Shown: positions 1 to 9,000 of the stretch, in pieces | How positions within the stretch are numbered: position 1 is the stretch's first letter | How the letters are laid out: each line of letters opens with the position of its first letter | DNA from: Ancylobacter pratisalsi | GTDB lineage: Bacteria > Pseudomonadota > Alphaproteobacteria > Rhizobiales > Xanthobacteraceae | DNA length: 64,000 bases | Assembly (NCBI RefSeq): GCF_010669125.1 | Contig: NZ_CP048630.1 | Span: 4,150,001-4,214,000 of the forward strand | Direction of reading: 5' to 3' | The notes under the pieces: generated by a model | Told to the model about the DNA's origin: nothing | Seen by the model: the letters and a program-made list of their open reading frames with translations, nothing else | The model's database searches: none | Program-made: the position numbers and the translations under genes

Positions 1-235
1 TTGAAGCGCCGTCGGTTCTTTGGTGGCTCGGCGTGCGGGATACTCTCCCGTGCGGCCCGCAATGCCGTGGCACCTTCCCGAGTGCCTGTCACCGACGCGT
101 GTCTCGCGAGGCCCCCGATCTGGTTTTCTGGCGCGAAACGGCGCCTAAGAGTGTCGCGATGGGCGTCGCGAGTTGACTTGAGCGACGGGCTCCGCTTTCT
201 CTCGCACCCGTTCCAATCGAGGTGCCGGAGCCATC

Positions 236-3073
236 ATGCTCGACAACAGGTTCGATCCCGCTGCCGTTGAAGACCGTATCTACCAGGCCTGGGTGGATGC
301 GGAGGCGTTCAAGGGCGGGCGTGCTGACAGGTCGGGCGCCGAGCCCTATTGCATCGTCATTCCGCCGCCGAACGTGACCGGCTCGCTCCATATGGGGCAT
401 GCGCTGAACAACACGTTGCAGGACATTCTCTGCCGCTTCGAGCGGATGCGCGGCAAGGACGTGCTCTGGCAGGTCGGCACCGACCATGCCGGAATCGCGA
501 CCCAGATGGTGGTCGAGCGCCAGCTCGCGGAGCGCCAGCTTCCCGGCCGTCGCGAGATGGGCCGCGCCGCCTTCCTCAAGCGTGTCTGGGAATGGAAAGA
601 GGAATCGGGCGGGACGATCATCAACCAGCTGCGCAAGCTGGGTGCCTCGTGCGACTGGTCGCGCGAGCGCTTCACCATGGATGAAGGGCTGTCCCGCGCC
701 GTCCTCAAGGTGTTTGTCCGGCTCTATAAGGAAGGGCTGATCTACAAGGACAAGCGCCTGGTCAACTGGGACCCCAAGTTCCAGTCCGCCATCTCCGATC
801 TTGAAGTCCTGCAGGTCGAGGTGAAGGGCAGCCTCTGGCACTTCCGCTACCCGCTGGACGGCGGCGTGACCTACGAGCACCCCGTTGCCTTCGACGAGAA
901 TGGCCAGCCCTACGAGTTCGAGACGCGCGACTATATCGTCGTCGCGACCACCCGGCCGGAGACCATGCTGGGCGACACCGCGGTCGCGGTGCACCCGGAA
1001 GATCCGCGCTATCAGGGTCTGGTTGCGGCCAAGGCCATGGTCCGCCTGCCGCTGGTCGGCCGGCTGATTCCGATCGTGGCCGATGAATATTCCGACCCGA
1101 CCAAGGGGACGGGCGCGGTGAAGATCACGCCCGCGCATGACTTCAACGATTTCGAGGTCGGCCGGCGGCACAACCTGCCGATGATCAACGTGCTCGACGC
1201 CGAGGCGCGCCTGACGCTGGTTGGCAATGGCGAGTTCCTCGACGGCGCGCAGTCCGGTCCCGAGCTTGATGTCGTGCTTGCTCTCGATGGCCAGAGCCGC
1301 GAGGCCGCGCGCAAGGCGATCGTCGCATTGATGGAGGAGCGCGAGCTGCTCGACGCGATCGAGCCGCACACCCACATGGTGCCCCATGGCGACCGCTCGA
1401 ATTTGGTGATCGAGCCTTGGCTCACCGACCAGTGGTATGTGGATGCGCACACGCTCGCGCAGCCTGCACTCGCCGCGGTGCGCGAGGGAGAGACCACTTT
1501 CGTTCCCAAGAACTGGGAGAAGACCTATTTCGAATGGCTGGAGAACATCCAGCCCTGGTGTATTTCGCGCCAGCTCTGGTGGGGGCACCAGATCCCGGCG
1601 TGGTACGGGCCCGACGGGACGGTTTTCGTTGAGGAGAGCGAGGAAGAGGCGGTCGCCGCCGCTCTCGCCCATTGCGTCCAGACCGGCATCATCACGGACG
1701 CCGAGGCCAAGGATCTGGCCGCGAACCCGGACAAGCGCGCGGCGCTCATCACCCGCGACGAGGACGTGCTCGATACCTGGTTCTCCTCCGCGCTGTGGCC
1801 GTTTTCGACCCTTGGCTGGCCGGACGAGACGGCGGAGCTGAAACGGTTCTACCCGACCTCGGTGCTGATCACCGGCTTCGACATCATCTTCTTCTGGGTC
1901 GCCCGGATGATGATGATGGGGCTGCATTTCATGGACGGCGACGTGCCGTTCAAGGACGTCTACATCCACGCCCTCGTCCGTGACGAGAAGGGCGCCAAGA
2001 TGTCGAAGTCCAAGGGCAACGTCATCGACCCGCTGGATCTTGTGGCGAAGTACGGTGCCGACGCGCTGCGCTTCACCCTCGCGGCGATGGCGGCTCAGGG
2101 GCGCGACATCAAGCTGGCCACCTCGCGCGTCGAAGGGTACCGCAACTTCTCGACCAAGCTCTGGAACGCGGCGCGCTTCGCGGAGATGAACGAGTGCCGG
2201 CGCGACCCCGAATTCAGTCCGCGCAACGCTGAATCGACGCTGAACCGCTGGATCCTCGGCGAGATGCAGAAGACCAGCGTCGAGATCACCCAGGCGCTTG
2301 AGGGCTACCGGTTCAATGAGGCGGCCGGCGCGGCCTATCGCTTCGTGTGGAACATCTTCTGCGACTGGTATCTGGAACTCGCCAAGCCGGTTTTCATGAG
2401 CCCGGGTGGGGGATGGAAAAACGAGACGCGAGCGACCACCGCTTTCGTGCTCGATGAGATCCTCAAGATGCTGCACCCCTTCATGCCCTTCCTCACGGAA
2501 GAACTCTGGGGGCTGACGGCAGATGCCGCCGCGCCGCGCGACACGCTTCTGGTGCTCGCCTCCTGGCCGGCGCCCAAGGGGCTTGAGGCCGCGGAGGCGG
2601 AGGCGGAGATCGGCTGGCTGATCGATCTCGTGACCGAGATCCGCTCGGTGCGCGCCGAAATGAACGTGCCCGCCGGTGCGCAGCTTCCGCTGGCCATCAT
2701 CGGTGCGAGTGACGAGACGCGCCAGCGGGTCGTGATCTGGAACGACGCGCTGCTGCGCCTTGCCCGGTTGTCGAGCGTGTCCTTCGAGGACGAGGCGCCC
2801 GCCGGCGCCGCGCAGCTGCTGGTGCGCGGGGAGACGGTGGCGTTGCCGCTGGCCGGCTTCATCGACATGGAGGCCGAGGCGGCGCGACTGACCAAGGAAC
2901 TGGCCAAGGCGACGGATGACGTGGCCCGGGTGGATGCCAAGCTCGGCAATGCCGACTTTATCCGTCGCGCGCCGGAAGAGGTGATCGAGGAGCAGCGTGA
3001 GCGGCGTGAAAGCGCTGAAGCACGAGGCTCCAAGATTCGCGAGGCTCTTGCACGGCTCGGCAGGACGGTCTGA
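236..3073 (+). CDS. valS: Valyl-tRNA synthetase
   Basis: Class I aminoacyl-tRNA synthetase that charges tRNA-Val in the cytosol. The 945-residue product carries the HIGH-type signature HMGH at residues 52-55, an editing (CP1) domain with [13 protein letters not shown] near residue 238, and the KMSKS loop at 588-592. It ends in a charged coiled coil (about 880-945), typical of bacterial ValRS. Length is normal for the family. The ATG at 236 is preceded by GGAG (227-230) at 5-nt spacing. Bases 1-235 hold no gene I can support; a TTGACT at 173-178 could be a -35 box but has no good -10 partner. The next gene starts 35 nt downstream on the same strand. Confidence 0.97.
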   Translation: MLDNRFDPAAVEDRIYQAWVDAEAFKGGRADRSGAEPYCIVIPPPNVTGSLHMGHALNNTLQDILCRFERMRGKDVLWQVGTDHAGIATQMVVERQLAERQLPGRREMGRAAFLKRVWEWKEESGGTIINQLRKLGASCDWSRERFTMDEGLSRAVLKVFVRLYKEGLIYKDKRLVNWDPKFQSAISDLEVLQVEVKGSLWHFRYPLDGGVTYEHPVAFDENGQPYEFETRDYIVVATTRPETMLGDTAVAVHPEDPRYQGLVAAKAMVRLPLVGRLIPIVADEYSDPTKGTGAVKITPAHDFNDFEVGRRHNLPMINVLDAEARLTLVGNGEFLDGAQSGPELDVVLALDGQSREAARKAIVALMEERELLDAIEPHTHMVPHGDRSNLVIEPWLTDQWYVDAHTLAQPALAAVREGETTFVPKNWEKTYFEWLENIQPWCISRQLWWGHQIPAWYGPDGTVFVEESEEEAVAAALAHCVQTGIITDAEAKDLAANPDKRAALITRDEDVLDTWFSSALWPFSTLGWPDETAELKRFYPTSVLITGFDIIFFWVARMMMMGLHFMDGDVPFKDVYIHALVRDEKGAKMSKSKGNVIDPLDLVAKYGADALRFTLAAMAAQGRDIKLATSRVEGYRNFSTKLWNAARFAEMNECRRDPEFSPRNAESTLNRWILGEMQKTSVEITQALEGYRFNEAAGAAYRFVWNIFCDWYLELAKPVFMSPGGGWKNETRATTAFVLDEILKMLHPFMPFLTEELWGLTADAAAPRDTLLVLASWPAPKGLEAAEAEAEIGWLIDLVTEIRSVRAEMNVPAGAQLPLAIIGASDETRQRVVIWNDALLRLARLSSVSFEDEAPAGAAQLLVRGETVALPLAGFIDMEAEAARLTKELAKATDDVARVDAKLGNADFIRRAPEEVIEEQRERRESAEARGSKIREALARLGRTV

Positions 3074-3108
3074 TCCACCCGGGGATCGCGGCGCACAGGG
3101 GGAAGCGG

Positions 3109-3825
3109 GTGCCTTTCATCGAGAGCTTCCAGGCGAGCGATTTCCTCTCAACGCTGATCAGCCTGGCGGCGGCTTTCGCGCTCGGCACGCTGATCGGCGC
3201 CGAACGTCAGTTCCGCCAGCGTACGGCGGGGCTGCGCACCAACGTGCTGGTCGCGATCGGCGCCTGCCAGTTTGTCGATATGGCCATGCATCTGTCCGGA
3301 CCCGAGGGCGCGGTGCGGGTGGTGGCCTATGTCGTCTCCGGCATCGGATTTCTCGGTGCCGGCGTGATCATGAAGGAAGGCGCCAACATACGCGGGCTGA
3401 ACACGGCGGCGACGCTGTGGTGCTCGGCGGCTGTCGGTGCCTGCGCGGGCGCGGACCTCATAGCCCAGGCGGTGCTGCTCACGGCTTTCGTTCTCGCCGG
3501 CAACACCATGCTGCGGCCGCTGGTGACGGCGCTGGAACGGGCGCCGCGCGACGAGGCCTCAACCGAGGCGACCTATGGCGTCAGCATGGTGGCGGCGGCC
3601 GCCGGGGCGGATGACCTGCAGGCGCAGGTCTCCGCGCTCCTGGAGGCGGCGCAGTTCCCCGTCGACGTGATCGACCAGCAGAACCGGCCAGATGGCATGG
3701 TCGAGTTGAAGGCAACGCTGGTGAACACCTCCGTCAGCCTCAACGAACTGGACGCGGTGATCGCGCGCTTGCGCACGCTGACGGGCGTGGCCTCCGCAAC
3801 CTGGACCCGAAGCGCGGCCGACTAG
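3109..3825 (+). CDS. MgtC/SapB family inner-membrane protein
   Basis: 238-residue protein of the MgtC/SapB family. The N-terminal part (about residues 10-140) has several hydrophobic helices and the family core: GTLIGAERQFRQRTAGLRTN, then GIGFLGAGVIMKEG and a GLNTAATLWCSAAVG segment. The C-terminal part (about 155-238) is soluble and probably an ACT-like fold. MgtC proteins are linked to growth in low magnesium and to survival in host cells; some members only share the membrane domain, so the physiological role here is unknown. The start is GTG at 3109 after a purine-rich GGGGGAAG. It follows valS closely and may be cotranscribed with it. Confidence 0.85.
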   Translation: MPFIESFQASDFLSTLISLAAAFALGTLIGAERQFRQRTAGLRTNVLVAIGACQFVDMAMHLSGPEGAVRVVAYVVSGIGFLGAGVIMKEGANIRGLNTAATLWCSAAVGACAGADLIAQAVLLTAFVLAGNTMLRPLVTALERAPRDEASTEATYGVSMVAAAAGADDLQAQVSALLEAAQFPVDVIDQQNRPDGMVELKATLVNTSVSLNELDAVIARLRTLTGVASATWTRSAAD

Positions 3826-3862
3826 GCAACCCGCGCCGGCCTCGTCGCGCCGGGAGCCGGCT

Positions 3863-4066
3863 TCAGGAAGGGGGCTGTTCGCCAAGGGCGCCGGCTGCCT
3901 GCGACTGGACACTCTTCAGCAGGGTTTCCATCCGGTCCAGCTCGGCCCGAAGCCGCTCGATAACGTCGGCGGCCTCCGAGAGCTCGTCTTCGACCTTGTC
4001 GCGACGGAACTGTTCAAGATCCGCCGCCATAGCGCGCAGCCGTTCCACGATATTGCCGCTCGTCAT
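3863..4066 (-). CDS. Small coiled-coil protein of unknown function
   Basis: 67-residue, mostly helical and charged protein with heptad-like spacing (AADLEQFRRDKVEDELSEA, then VIERLRAELDRMETLLK), so a short coiled coil is likely. I do not recognise a family. The ATG at 4066 is chosen because GGAG of the upstream TTGGAG lies 7 nt before it. An in-frame TTG at 4078 would add four residues but places the Shine-Dalgarno inside the gene. It is convergent with the MgtC-type gene (37 nt apart) and divergent from ilvD, with a 235-nt intergenic region containing a large inverted repeat. Confidence 0.6.
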   Translation of the reverse strand: MTSGNIVERLRAMAADLEQFRRDKVEDELSEAADVIERLRAELDRMETLLKSVQSQAAGALGEQPPS

Positions 4067-4126
4067 CTGTAGCTCCAATGCCTTAGGCGATGTTTACGGC
4101 CTCGCCCCGCCGCCTATGGAGCTATC

Positions 4127-4166
4127 GCGAATTTGTGACTGGACCGCAACACTGTCACGCATTCGC
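4127..4166. repeat. Imperfect inverted repeat in the region between the coiled-coil gene and ilvD
   Basis: Arms 4127-4139 and 4154-4166 match at 11 of 13 positions (GCGAAT and GTGAC pair with GTCAC and ATTCGC, two mismatches between them) around a 14-nt centre. It lies about 60 nt upstream of the coiled-coil gene and 135 nt upstream of ilvD. It could be an operator or an RNA hairpin in a leader. The half-site spacing is too wide for a CRP/FNR-type site. Confidence 0.5.
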
Positions 4167-4301
4167 AACCATATGGAGAGGTGAGGGGCCTTGCGCCCCG
4201 AAGACGCCACAAACCGGCACGAAATCCGACCGATAGATAGGCGAGAGTAGTGTCCGGGTGCAGTTACCCGAGAACCGCCGCGCCGGGATGCATAGAAAAA
4301 A

Positions 4302-6029
4302 ATGAACGTCAGGACCCTCATCGACAAGCGGAAGCTGCCGAGCCGTCATGTGACGGAAGGACCGGCGCGCGCCCCGCATCGGTCCTATCTCTACGCCATG
4401 GGCCTGACCAAGGATCAGATCCACCAGCCGCTGGTGGGAGTTGCGTCCTGCTGGAACGAGGCCGCGCCCTGCAATATTTCGCTGATGCGGCAGGCTCAGG
4501 CGGTGAAGAAGGGCGTGTCCGCGGCAAACGGCACGCCGCGCGAGTTTTGTACGATCACGGTGACCGACGGCATCGCGATGGGCCATGACGGCATGAAGGC
4601 GTCGCTGGCCTCGCGCGAGGTGATTGCCGACAGCGTCGAGCTGACCATGCGCGGCCATGCCTATGACGCGCTCGTCGGCCTCGCCGGCTGCGACAAGTCG
4701 TTGCCGGGCATGATGATGGCGATGCTGCGCCTCAACGTGCCGTCGATCTTCATTTATGGCGGGTCTATCCTGCCCGGTTCGTTCCGCGGCCAGCCGGTTA
4801 CGGTGCAGGATCTTTTCGAGGCGGTTGGCAAGCATTCGGTCGGGGCGATGTCCGCCGATGACCTCGACGAACTCGAACAGGTGGCGTGCCCCTCTGCGGG
4901 CGCTTGCGGCGCGCAGTTCACCGCCAACACCATGGCGACCGTGTCCGAGGCGATCGGCCTGGCACTGCCCTATTCGGCCGGCGCGCCGGCGCCCTATGAA
5001 ATTCGCGACAGATTCTGCATGGCAGCCGGCGAGCAGGTGATGGACCTCGTCGCCCGCAAGATCCGCCCCCGCGACATCGTTACCCTGAAGGCGTTGGAGA
5101 ACGCGGCGACGGTGGTGGCGGCCTCGGGTGGTTCGACCAACGCCGCGCTGCACCTGCCCGCCATGGCTCATGAGGTCGGCATCAAGTTCGATCTGTTCGA
5201 CGTCGCCGCGATTTTCAAGCGCACCCCCTACATCGCCGATCTCAAGCCCGGCGGGCGTTATGTCGCCAAGGACATGTTCGAGGCCGGCGGCATTCCTCTG
5301 CTGATGAAGACGCTGCTGGAGCATGGCTTCCTGCACGGCGACTGCATGACCGTGACCGGCCGCACGATCGCGGAGAACCTTGCCTCGGTGAAATGGAACC
5401 CGCATCAGGATGTGGTGCGCCCGGCGAACGATCCCATCACGGTCACGGGTGGCGTGGTCGGCCTCAAGGGCAACCTCGCCCCCGACGGCGCGATCGTGAA
5501 GGTGGCGGGGCTGAAGAACCAGACCTTCACCGGGCCGGCGCGCTGCTTCGACGGCGAAGAGGCCTGCTTCGAGGCGGTGAGCAACCGCGCCTATGAGGAG
5601 GGCGAGGTTCTGGTGATCCGCTACGAGGGGCCGAAAGGTGGCCCCGGCATGCGCGAAATGCTCTCGACCACCGCCGCTCTCTACGGGCAGGGCATGGGCG
5701 ACAAGGTGGCGCTGATTACCGATGGACGCTTCTCGGGTGCCACGCGCGGTTTCTGTATCGGCCATGTCGGGCCGGAGGCGGCTGTCGGAGGCCCGATCGG
5801 GCTGATCCGTGACGGCGACATCATCACTATCGACGCGATCGAGGGCACGCTTGACGTGGCGCTTTCGGACGAGGCCTTCGCCGCCCGCAAGGCGGAGTGG
5901 AAGCCGCGTCCCTCACCTGTCGGCTCGGGGGCCATCTGGAAGTTCGCGCAGGCCGTGGGGCCCGCCCGTGACGGGGCGGTCACTCATCCCGGCGGCGCGG
6001 CCGAGACATCGTGCTATGCGGATATCTGA
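4302..6029 (+). CDS. ilvD: Dihydroxy-acid dehydratase
   Basis: Fe-S dehydratase of branched-chain amino acid and pantothenate synthesis; converts 2,3-dihydroxy-isovalerate and 2,3-dihydroxy-3-methylvalerate to the 2-keto acids. 575 residues. The three cluster cysteines are in [10 protein letters not shown] (C50), [11 protein letters not shown] (C130) and [15 protein letters not shown] (C202), the arrangement of the shorter ilvD/edd class. The bases before the ATG (CATAGAAAAAA) contain no clear Shine-Dalgarno, unusual for this window. The last 14 nt overlap the start of the ExoR-like gene, suggesting translational coupling. Confidence 0.96.
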   Translation: MNVRTLIDKRKLPSRHVTEGPARAPHRSYLYAMGLTKDQIHQPLVGVASCWNEAAPCNISLMRQAQAVKKGVSAANGTPREFCTITVTDGIAMGHDGMKASLASREVIADSVELTMRGHAYDALVGLAGCDKSLPGMMMAMLRLNVPSIFIYGGSILPGSFRGQPVTVQDLFEAVGKHSVGAMSADDLDELEQVACPSAGACGAQFTANTMATVSEAIGLALPYSAGAPAPYEIRDRFCMAAGEQVMDLVARKIRPRDIVTLKALENAATVVAASGGSTNAALHLPAMAHEVGIKFDLFDVAAIFKRTPYIADLKPGGRYVAKDMFEAGGIPLLMKTLLEHGFLHGDCMTVTGRTIAENLASVKWNPHQDVVRPANDPITVTGGVVGLKGNLAPDGAIVKVAGLKNQTFTGPARCFDGEEACFEAVSNRAYEEGEVLVIRYEGPKGGPGMREMLSTTAALYGQGMGDKVALITDGRFSGATRGFCIGHVGPEAAVGGPIGLIRDGDIITIDAIEGTLDVALSDEAFAARKAEWKPRPSPVGSGAIWKFAQAVGPARDGAVTHPGGAAETSCYADI

Positions 6030-6870
6030 GCGAATTAGCCTGCCCGCCCTCAGGGGCGTGCTCGTCGCTTCGGCGCTGGCGGCCGTGCTGGCACCGGCGA
6101 GCGCCTTTGACGGCTCGCCCAATGGCAGCATCACCGGCGCGGCGTTGCCGGTCACGCCCGGCGGGGCGCGGCCGATCGAGGAGATGGTGCGCCTGGGCAC
6201 ACAGGCGCTGCGTTCGGGCGAGACCGAGAAGGGTATCGATTCACTGCGCTACGCCGCCGATCAGGGCCACGCCGGCGCGCAGTGGAAGCTCGGCCGCATG
6301 TATGCGGAAGGCGAGGGTGTCGAGCGCAATGACATCAAGGCGTTCGAATATTTCAGCATGATCGCCAACATGCATGCCGACGACAACCCGGCGACCCCGC
6401 AGTCCCGCTTTGTCGCGGATGCGTTCGTGGCGCTCGGTTCCTACTACCTCGTCGGCATTCCCAACAGCAAGGTGCGGCGCGATACCACCCGAGCACGCGA
6501 CATGTTTGCCTATGCCGCGTCCTATTTCGGCGATCCGGAAGCGCAGTACCATCTCGCCCGGCTTTATATCGACGGCGATGGTGTGCGTCGCGACCCGCGC
6601 TTCGCTGCGCGCTGGCTGGGTCTCGCCGCCCACAAGGGACAGTACGAGGCGCAGGCGGCGCTTGGCGGGCTGCTGTTCAAGGGCGATGAAGGTATTCCTC
6701 GCCAGGCGGCGCAGGGCCTGATGTGGCTGACGATGGCGCGCGACGCGGCCGCTGGCCCGGAGGACAAATGGGTGGTCGACCTTTATGACGACGCCTTCGC
6801 GACCGCGACACCGGACGAGCGCTCGATGGCGCTGGTCTATCTCGAAAAATATATGAAGATCGCTCGCTGA
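6016..6870 (+). CDS. ExoR-like periplasmic Sel1-repeat regulator
   Basis: 284-residue exported protein. A signal peptide ends near residue 30 (VLAPASA/F). It is followed by Sel1-type TPR repeats: [57 protein letters not shown] and [20 protein letters not shown]. Length, signal peptide and repeat order resemble rhizobial ExoR, the periplasmic inhibitor of the ExoS/ChvI two-component system that controls exopolysaccharide, motility and acid response. The assignment rests on recalled family pattern, so orthology is likely but unproven. The ATG at 6016 lies inside the end of ilvD (14-nt overlap). No exoS/chvI genes are in this window. Confidence 0.72.
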   Translation: MRISERISLPALRGVLVASALAAVLAPASAFDGSPNGSITGAALPVTPGGARPIEEMVRLGTQALRSGETEKGIDSLRYAADQGHAGAQWKLGRMYAEGEGVERNDIKAFEYFSMIANMHADDNPATPQSRFVADAFVALGSYYLVGIPNSKVRRDTTRARDMFAYAASYFGDPEAQYHLARLYIDGDGVRRDPRFAARWLGLAAHKGQYEAQAALGGLLFKGDEGIPRQAAQGLMWLTMARDAAAGPEDKWVVDLYDDAFATATPDERSMALVYLEKYMKIAR

Positions 6871-6906
6871 GCCTCTCGCCCGGCGCGGTCGTGCAAGAGC
6901 GCCCGT

Positions 6907-7695
6907 TCAGCGGCCGATGGCGAGATCCGCCCAGACCGGGACATGATCGGACGGCTTCTCCCAGCCGCGCACATGCTTGTCGATACCCACGGCTTTCAGC
7001 CGGTCTGCCGCCTGGGGAGAGAGCAGCAGGTGGTCGATGCGGATGCCGTTGTTCTTCTGCCACGCGCCGGCCTGGTAGTCCCAGAAACTGTAGAGCCCGC
7101 CTTCGTCGCTTGCCGCACGTAACGCATCGGTGAGGCCGAGATTGATGATTTCTCGAAAGGCGGCGCGGGTTTCCGGCAGGAACAGCGCATCGTCGACCCA
7201 CAATTCGGGGCGGGCCGCGTCCTTGGGTTCAGGAATGACGTTGTAATCGCCGCAGATCACCAGCGGCTCCTCGAGCGCGAGGCGATCCGAGATGTGGGCC
7301 TTCAGCCGCGCCATCCAGTCCAGCTTGTAGGGATATTTCTCGCTGCCCACAGGGTTGCCATTCGGCAGGTAGATGCCGCACACACGCACCACGCCATCCG
7401 GAATGGAGACCACCACCTCGATGAAACGCGACTGCACGTCGCCATCATCGCCCGGCAGGCCCGTCTTGACCTCGTCGATCGGCAGGCGCGAGAGAACCGC
7501 CACGCCGTTGAAGGCCTTCTGTCCATGGACGGCGACATTGTAGCCGGCCTGCTCGAAGGCCTCGCGCGGGAACTGCTCGTCCTGACACTTGATCTCCTGC
7601 AGGCAGACGACGTCCGGCCGGGTCTCCCCGAGCCACGCCAGCATGTTGTCCAGCCGGAGCCTGACGGAATTGACGTTCCAGGTGGCGATGCGCAT
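6907..7695 (-). CDS. xth: Exodeoxyribonuclease III (AP endonuclease)
   Basis: 262-residue endonuclease/exonuclease/phosphatase-fold enzyme of base-excision repair; cleaves at abasic sites and has 3'-5' exonuclease activity. It starts MRIATWNVNSVRLRL, has the metal-binding Glu in VVCLQEIKCQDEQFP, the active-site block GIYLPNG, the GDYN motif and the C-terminal SDHVPVWADL. Length is normal. It is the last gene of the minus-strand run erpA-mtnN-xth, 48 nt after mtnN, and converges on the ExoR-like gene. Confidence 0.95.
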   Translation of the reverse strand: MRIATWNVNSVRLRLDNMLAWLGETRPDVVCLQEIKCQDEQFPREAFEQAGYNVAVHGQKAFNGVAVLSRLPIDEVKTGLPGDDGDVQSRFIEVVVSIPDGVVRVCGIYLPNGNPVGSEKYPYKLDWMARLKAHISDRLALEEPLVICGDYNVIPEPKDAARPELWVDDALFLPETRAAFREIINLGLTDALRAASDEGGLYSFWDYQAGAWQKNNGIRIDHLLLSPQAADRLKAVGIDKHVRGWEKPSDHVPVWADLAIGR

Positions 7696-7743
7696 CGGCG
7701 GGGCACTCCGTGCGGGATGCTCGGTGAAGGATTCGCCGGCACT

Positions 7744-8496
7744 CTACAGCACAGGCAGCAGCCGGCGCACGATGAGCGCGGAGGAAAGCGCCACCTCGTC
7801 CACGAACTGGCGGAAATCGAAGTGGGATTCGTGCCCGGCGAGGTCGGACAGCGCGCGCACCACAAGCCAGGGCACACCGAAGGCGGCGCAGGCCTGCGCC
7901 ATGGCGGCGCCTTCCATCTCCACTGCCAGCCCACCCAGTTCGCGGAACAGTCGCTCGCGCAGCGCTTCAGAGGCGACGAACTGGTCGCCGGTAAGCACCC
8001 GGCCGAAAAGCAGACGTGGCGGCCGTGCGGGGTCGCCGGCGGTGAGGGGGCTGAGTTCCAGATCAGAGAGAACGGCACGCACACGCACCATCACCGCCGG
8101 GTCGGCGGTGTGGCCAAGCTCTTCATGCGGACTGAAGAAGGGCAGGTGGCCGGGCTGGTAGACGGTGAAACCCTCCGCCGTGGTGTAACCGGCATCGTGC
8201 TGGACCACGTGATCGGCGACCACCACGTCGCCGATCGTGAGCGATGGATCGAGCCCGCCCGCAATCCCGGAAAACAACACCAGCCGGCAACCAAATCGCT
8301 CAATCAGCAAGGTAGCGGCTATGGCCGCATTCACTTTGCCCATACCGGCCTGCGCCAGCACGACCTTATGGCCATCCAGACGGCCGGCATGAAAAGACAT
8401 GCCAGCGGCGCTGGAAGACTCGGCGTGATCGAGATTGTCAGCCAGAAAGGCAAATTCCTGTGGAATTGCGCACAGGACGCCGATCGGCCCTGTCAC
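7744..8496 (-). CDS. mtnN: 5'-methylthioadenosine/S-adenosylhomocysteine nucleosidase
   Basis: Nucleosidase that hydrolyses MTA and SAH to recycle adenine and methionine precursors. 250 residues, with family motifs VLCAIPQEF near the N-terminus, GIAGGLDPSLTIGDVVVAD, AVEMEGAAMAQ and RALSDLAGHESH, including the catalytic Glu and Asp. I place the start at GTG 8496: it overlaps the restored stop of erpA as GTGA and begins just before the conserved IGVLCAIPQE. An ATG at 8523 gives nine extra residues but overlaps the conserved end of erpA. Cotranscribed with erpA and xth. Confidence 0.88.
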   Translation of the reverse strand: MTGPIGVLCAIPQEFAFLADNLDHAESSSAAGMSFHAGRLDGHKVVLAQAGMGKVNAAIAATLLIERFGCRLVLFSGIAGGLDPSLTIGDVVVADHVVQHDAGYTTAEGFTVYQPGHLPFFSPHEELGHTADPAVMVRVRAVLSDLELSPLTAGDPARPPRLLFGRVLTGDQFVASEALRERLFRELGGLAVEMEGAAMAQACAAFGVPWLVVRALSDLAGHESHFDFRQFVDEVALSSALIVRRLLPVL

Positions 8497-8893
8497 AGCG
8501 CGAAGCTGGTGCCGCATCCGCACGATGCGGTCGCGTGGGGTTCTCGATCTTGAACGCGGCGCCCATCAGGTCGTCGACGAAGTCGATATGTGAGCCCGAC
8601 ATATATTCGAGCGAGACCGGATCGATGACAATGCGGGCCCCGCCTTCGTCGATCAGCACATCATCGGCCTCGCGTTCGCGGGTTATGTCGAACTTGTACT
8701 GGAAGCCGGAGCAGCCGCCACCTTCCACGCTGACGCGCAGCAGGCTGTCGGGCGTTTCGGTCGAGAGAATCTGCGCAATGCGCTTGATGGCGCTGGGAGT
8801 AACGCCAACGGCCAGCGGCGTCGCGGCCGCCGCCGGGTGCGAAGCGGTCGGGCTTGCGCTCAAGATGCTGGCGCCTAGTGTGCTTGCGCTCAT
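8438..8893 (-). CDS. erpA: Iron-sulfur cluster insertion protein ErpA, C-terminus frameshifted
   Basis: A-type Fe-S carrier (HesB/IscA family). The frame as read is 151 residues. It has the first cluster cysteine in GGGCSGFQYKF (C61) and the family block DPVSLEYMSGSHIDFVDDLMGAAFKIENP. After IENP the frame runs into Arg/Pro-rich sequence with no CGC motif. Adding one base at the CCCCACGCG site (8534-8540) restores NP-N-ATASCGCGTSFAL and a stop at 8493-8495, giving a normal 133-residue protein with C125 and C127. The N-terminal 25 residues are Ala/Ser-rich. Either a sequence error or a real inactivating mutation; I favour an error because the gene is usually essential and the rest is intact. 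Divergent from dgt. Confidence 0.88.
   Translation of the reverse strand: MSASTLGASILSASPTASHPAAAATPLAVGVTPSAIKRIAQILSTETPDSLLRVSVEGGGCSGFQYKFDITREREADDVLIDEGGARIVIDPVSLEYMSGSHIDFVDDLMGAAFKIENPTRPHRADAAPASRCDRADRRPVRNSTGICLSG
8534..8540 (-). other. Frameshift site in erpA (one base apparently missing)
   Basis: On the minus strand the bases read CCCCACGCG just after the codons for I-E-N. An extra A (CCCCAACGCG) restores the conserved NPNA and CGCGTSF ending and puts the stop at 8495-8493, in a 4-nt GTGA overlap with mtnN. The run of four C beside the site is a plausible place for a base-calling error. Confidence 0.8.
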
Positions 8894-9000
8894 GTCGCGG
8901 GCCTTCAGGTTGCAACTCTGCGGGTTGAATGTGACTTGCCTGAATAGTTAAGTGCTGCCGGCCCCGAGTCAAAGGGGCGTTCTGCAAGGGAGACCCGCGC

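Noticed and set aside
1..270. Open frame from the window start overlapping the valS start
   Set aside because: Arg/Ser-rich, no motif, overlaps valS, and no upstream context to support it.
89..2476. Long open frame antisense to valS (795 codons)
   Set aside because: No recognisable domains and the composition of a reverse reading of a high-GC gene; valS on the plus strand is clear.
4127..4166. CRP/FNR-type operator
   Set aside because: TGTGA and TCACG half-sites are 16 nt apart; these regulators need about 4-6.
4094..4327. Minus-strand frame across the ilvD upstream region
   Set aside because: Overlaps the inverted repeat and the ilvD start; no motif.
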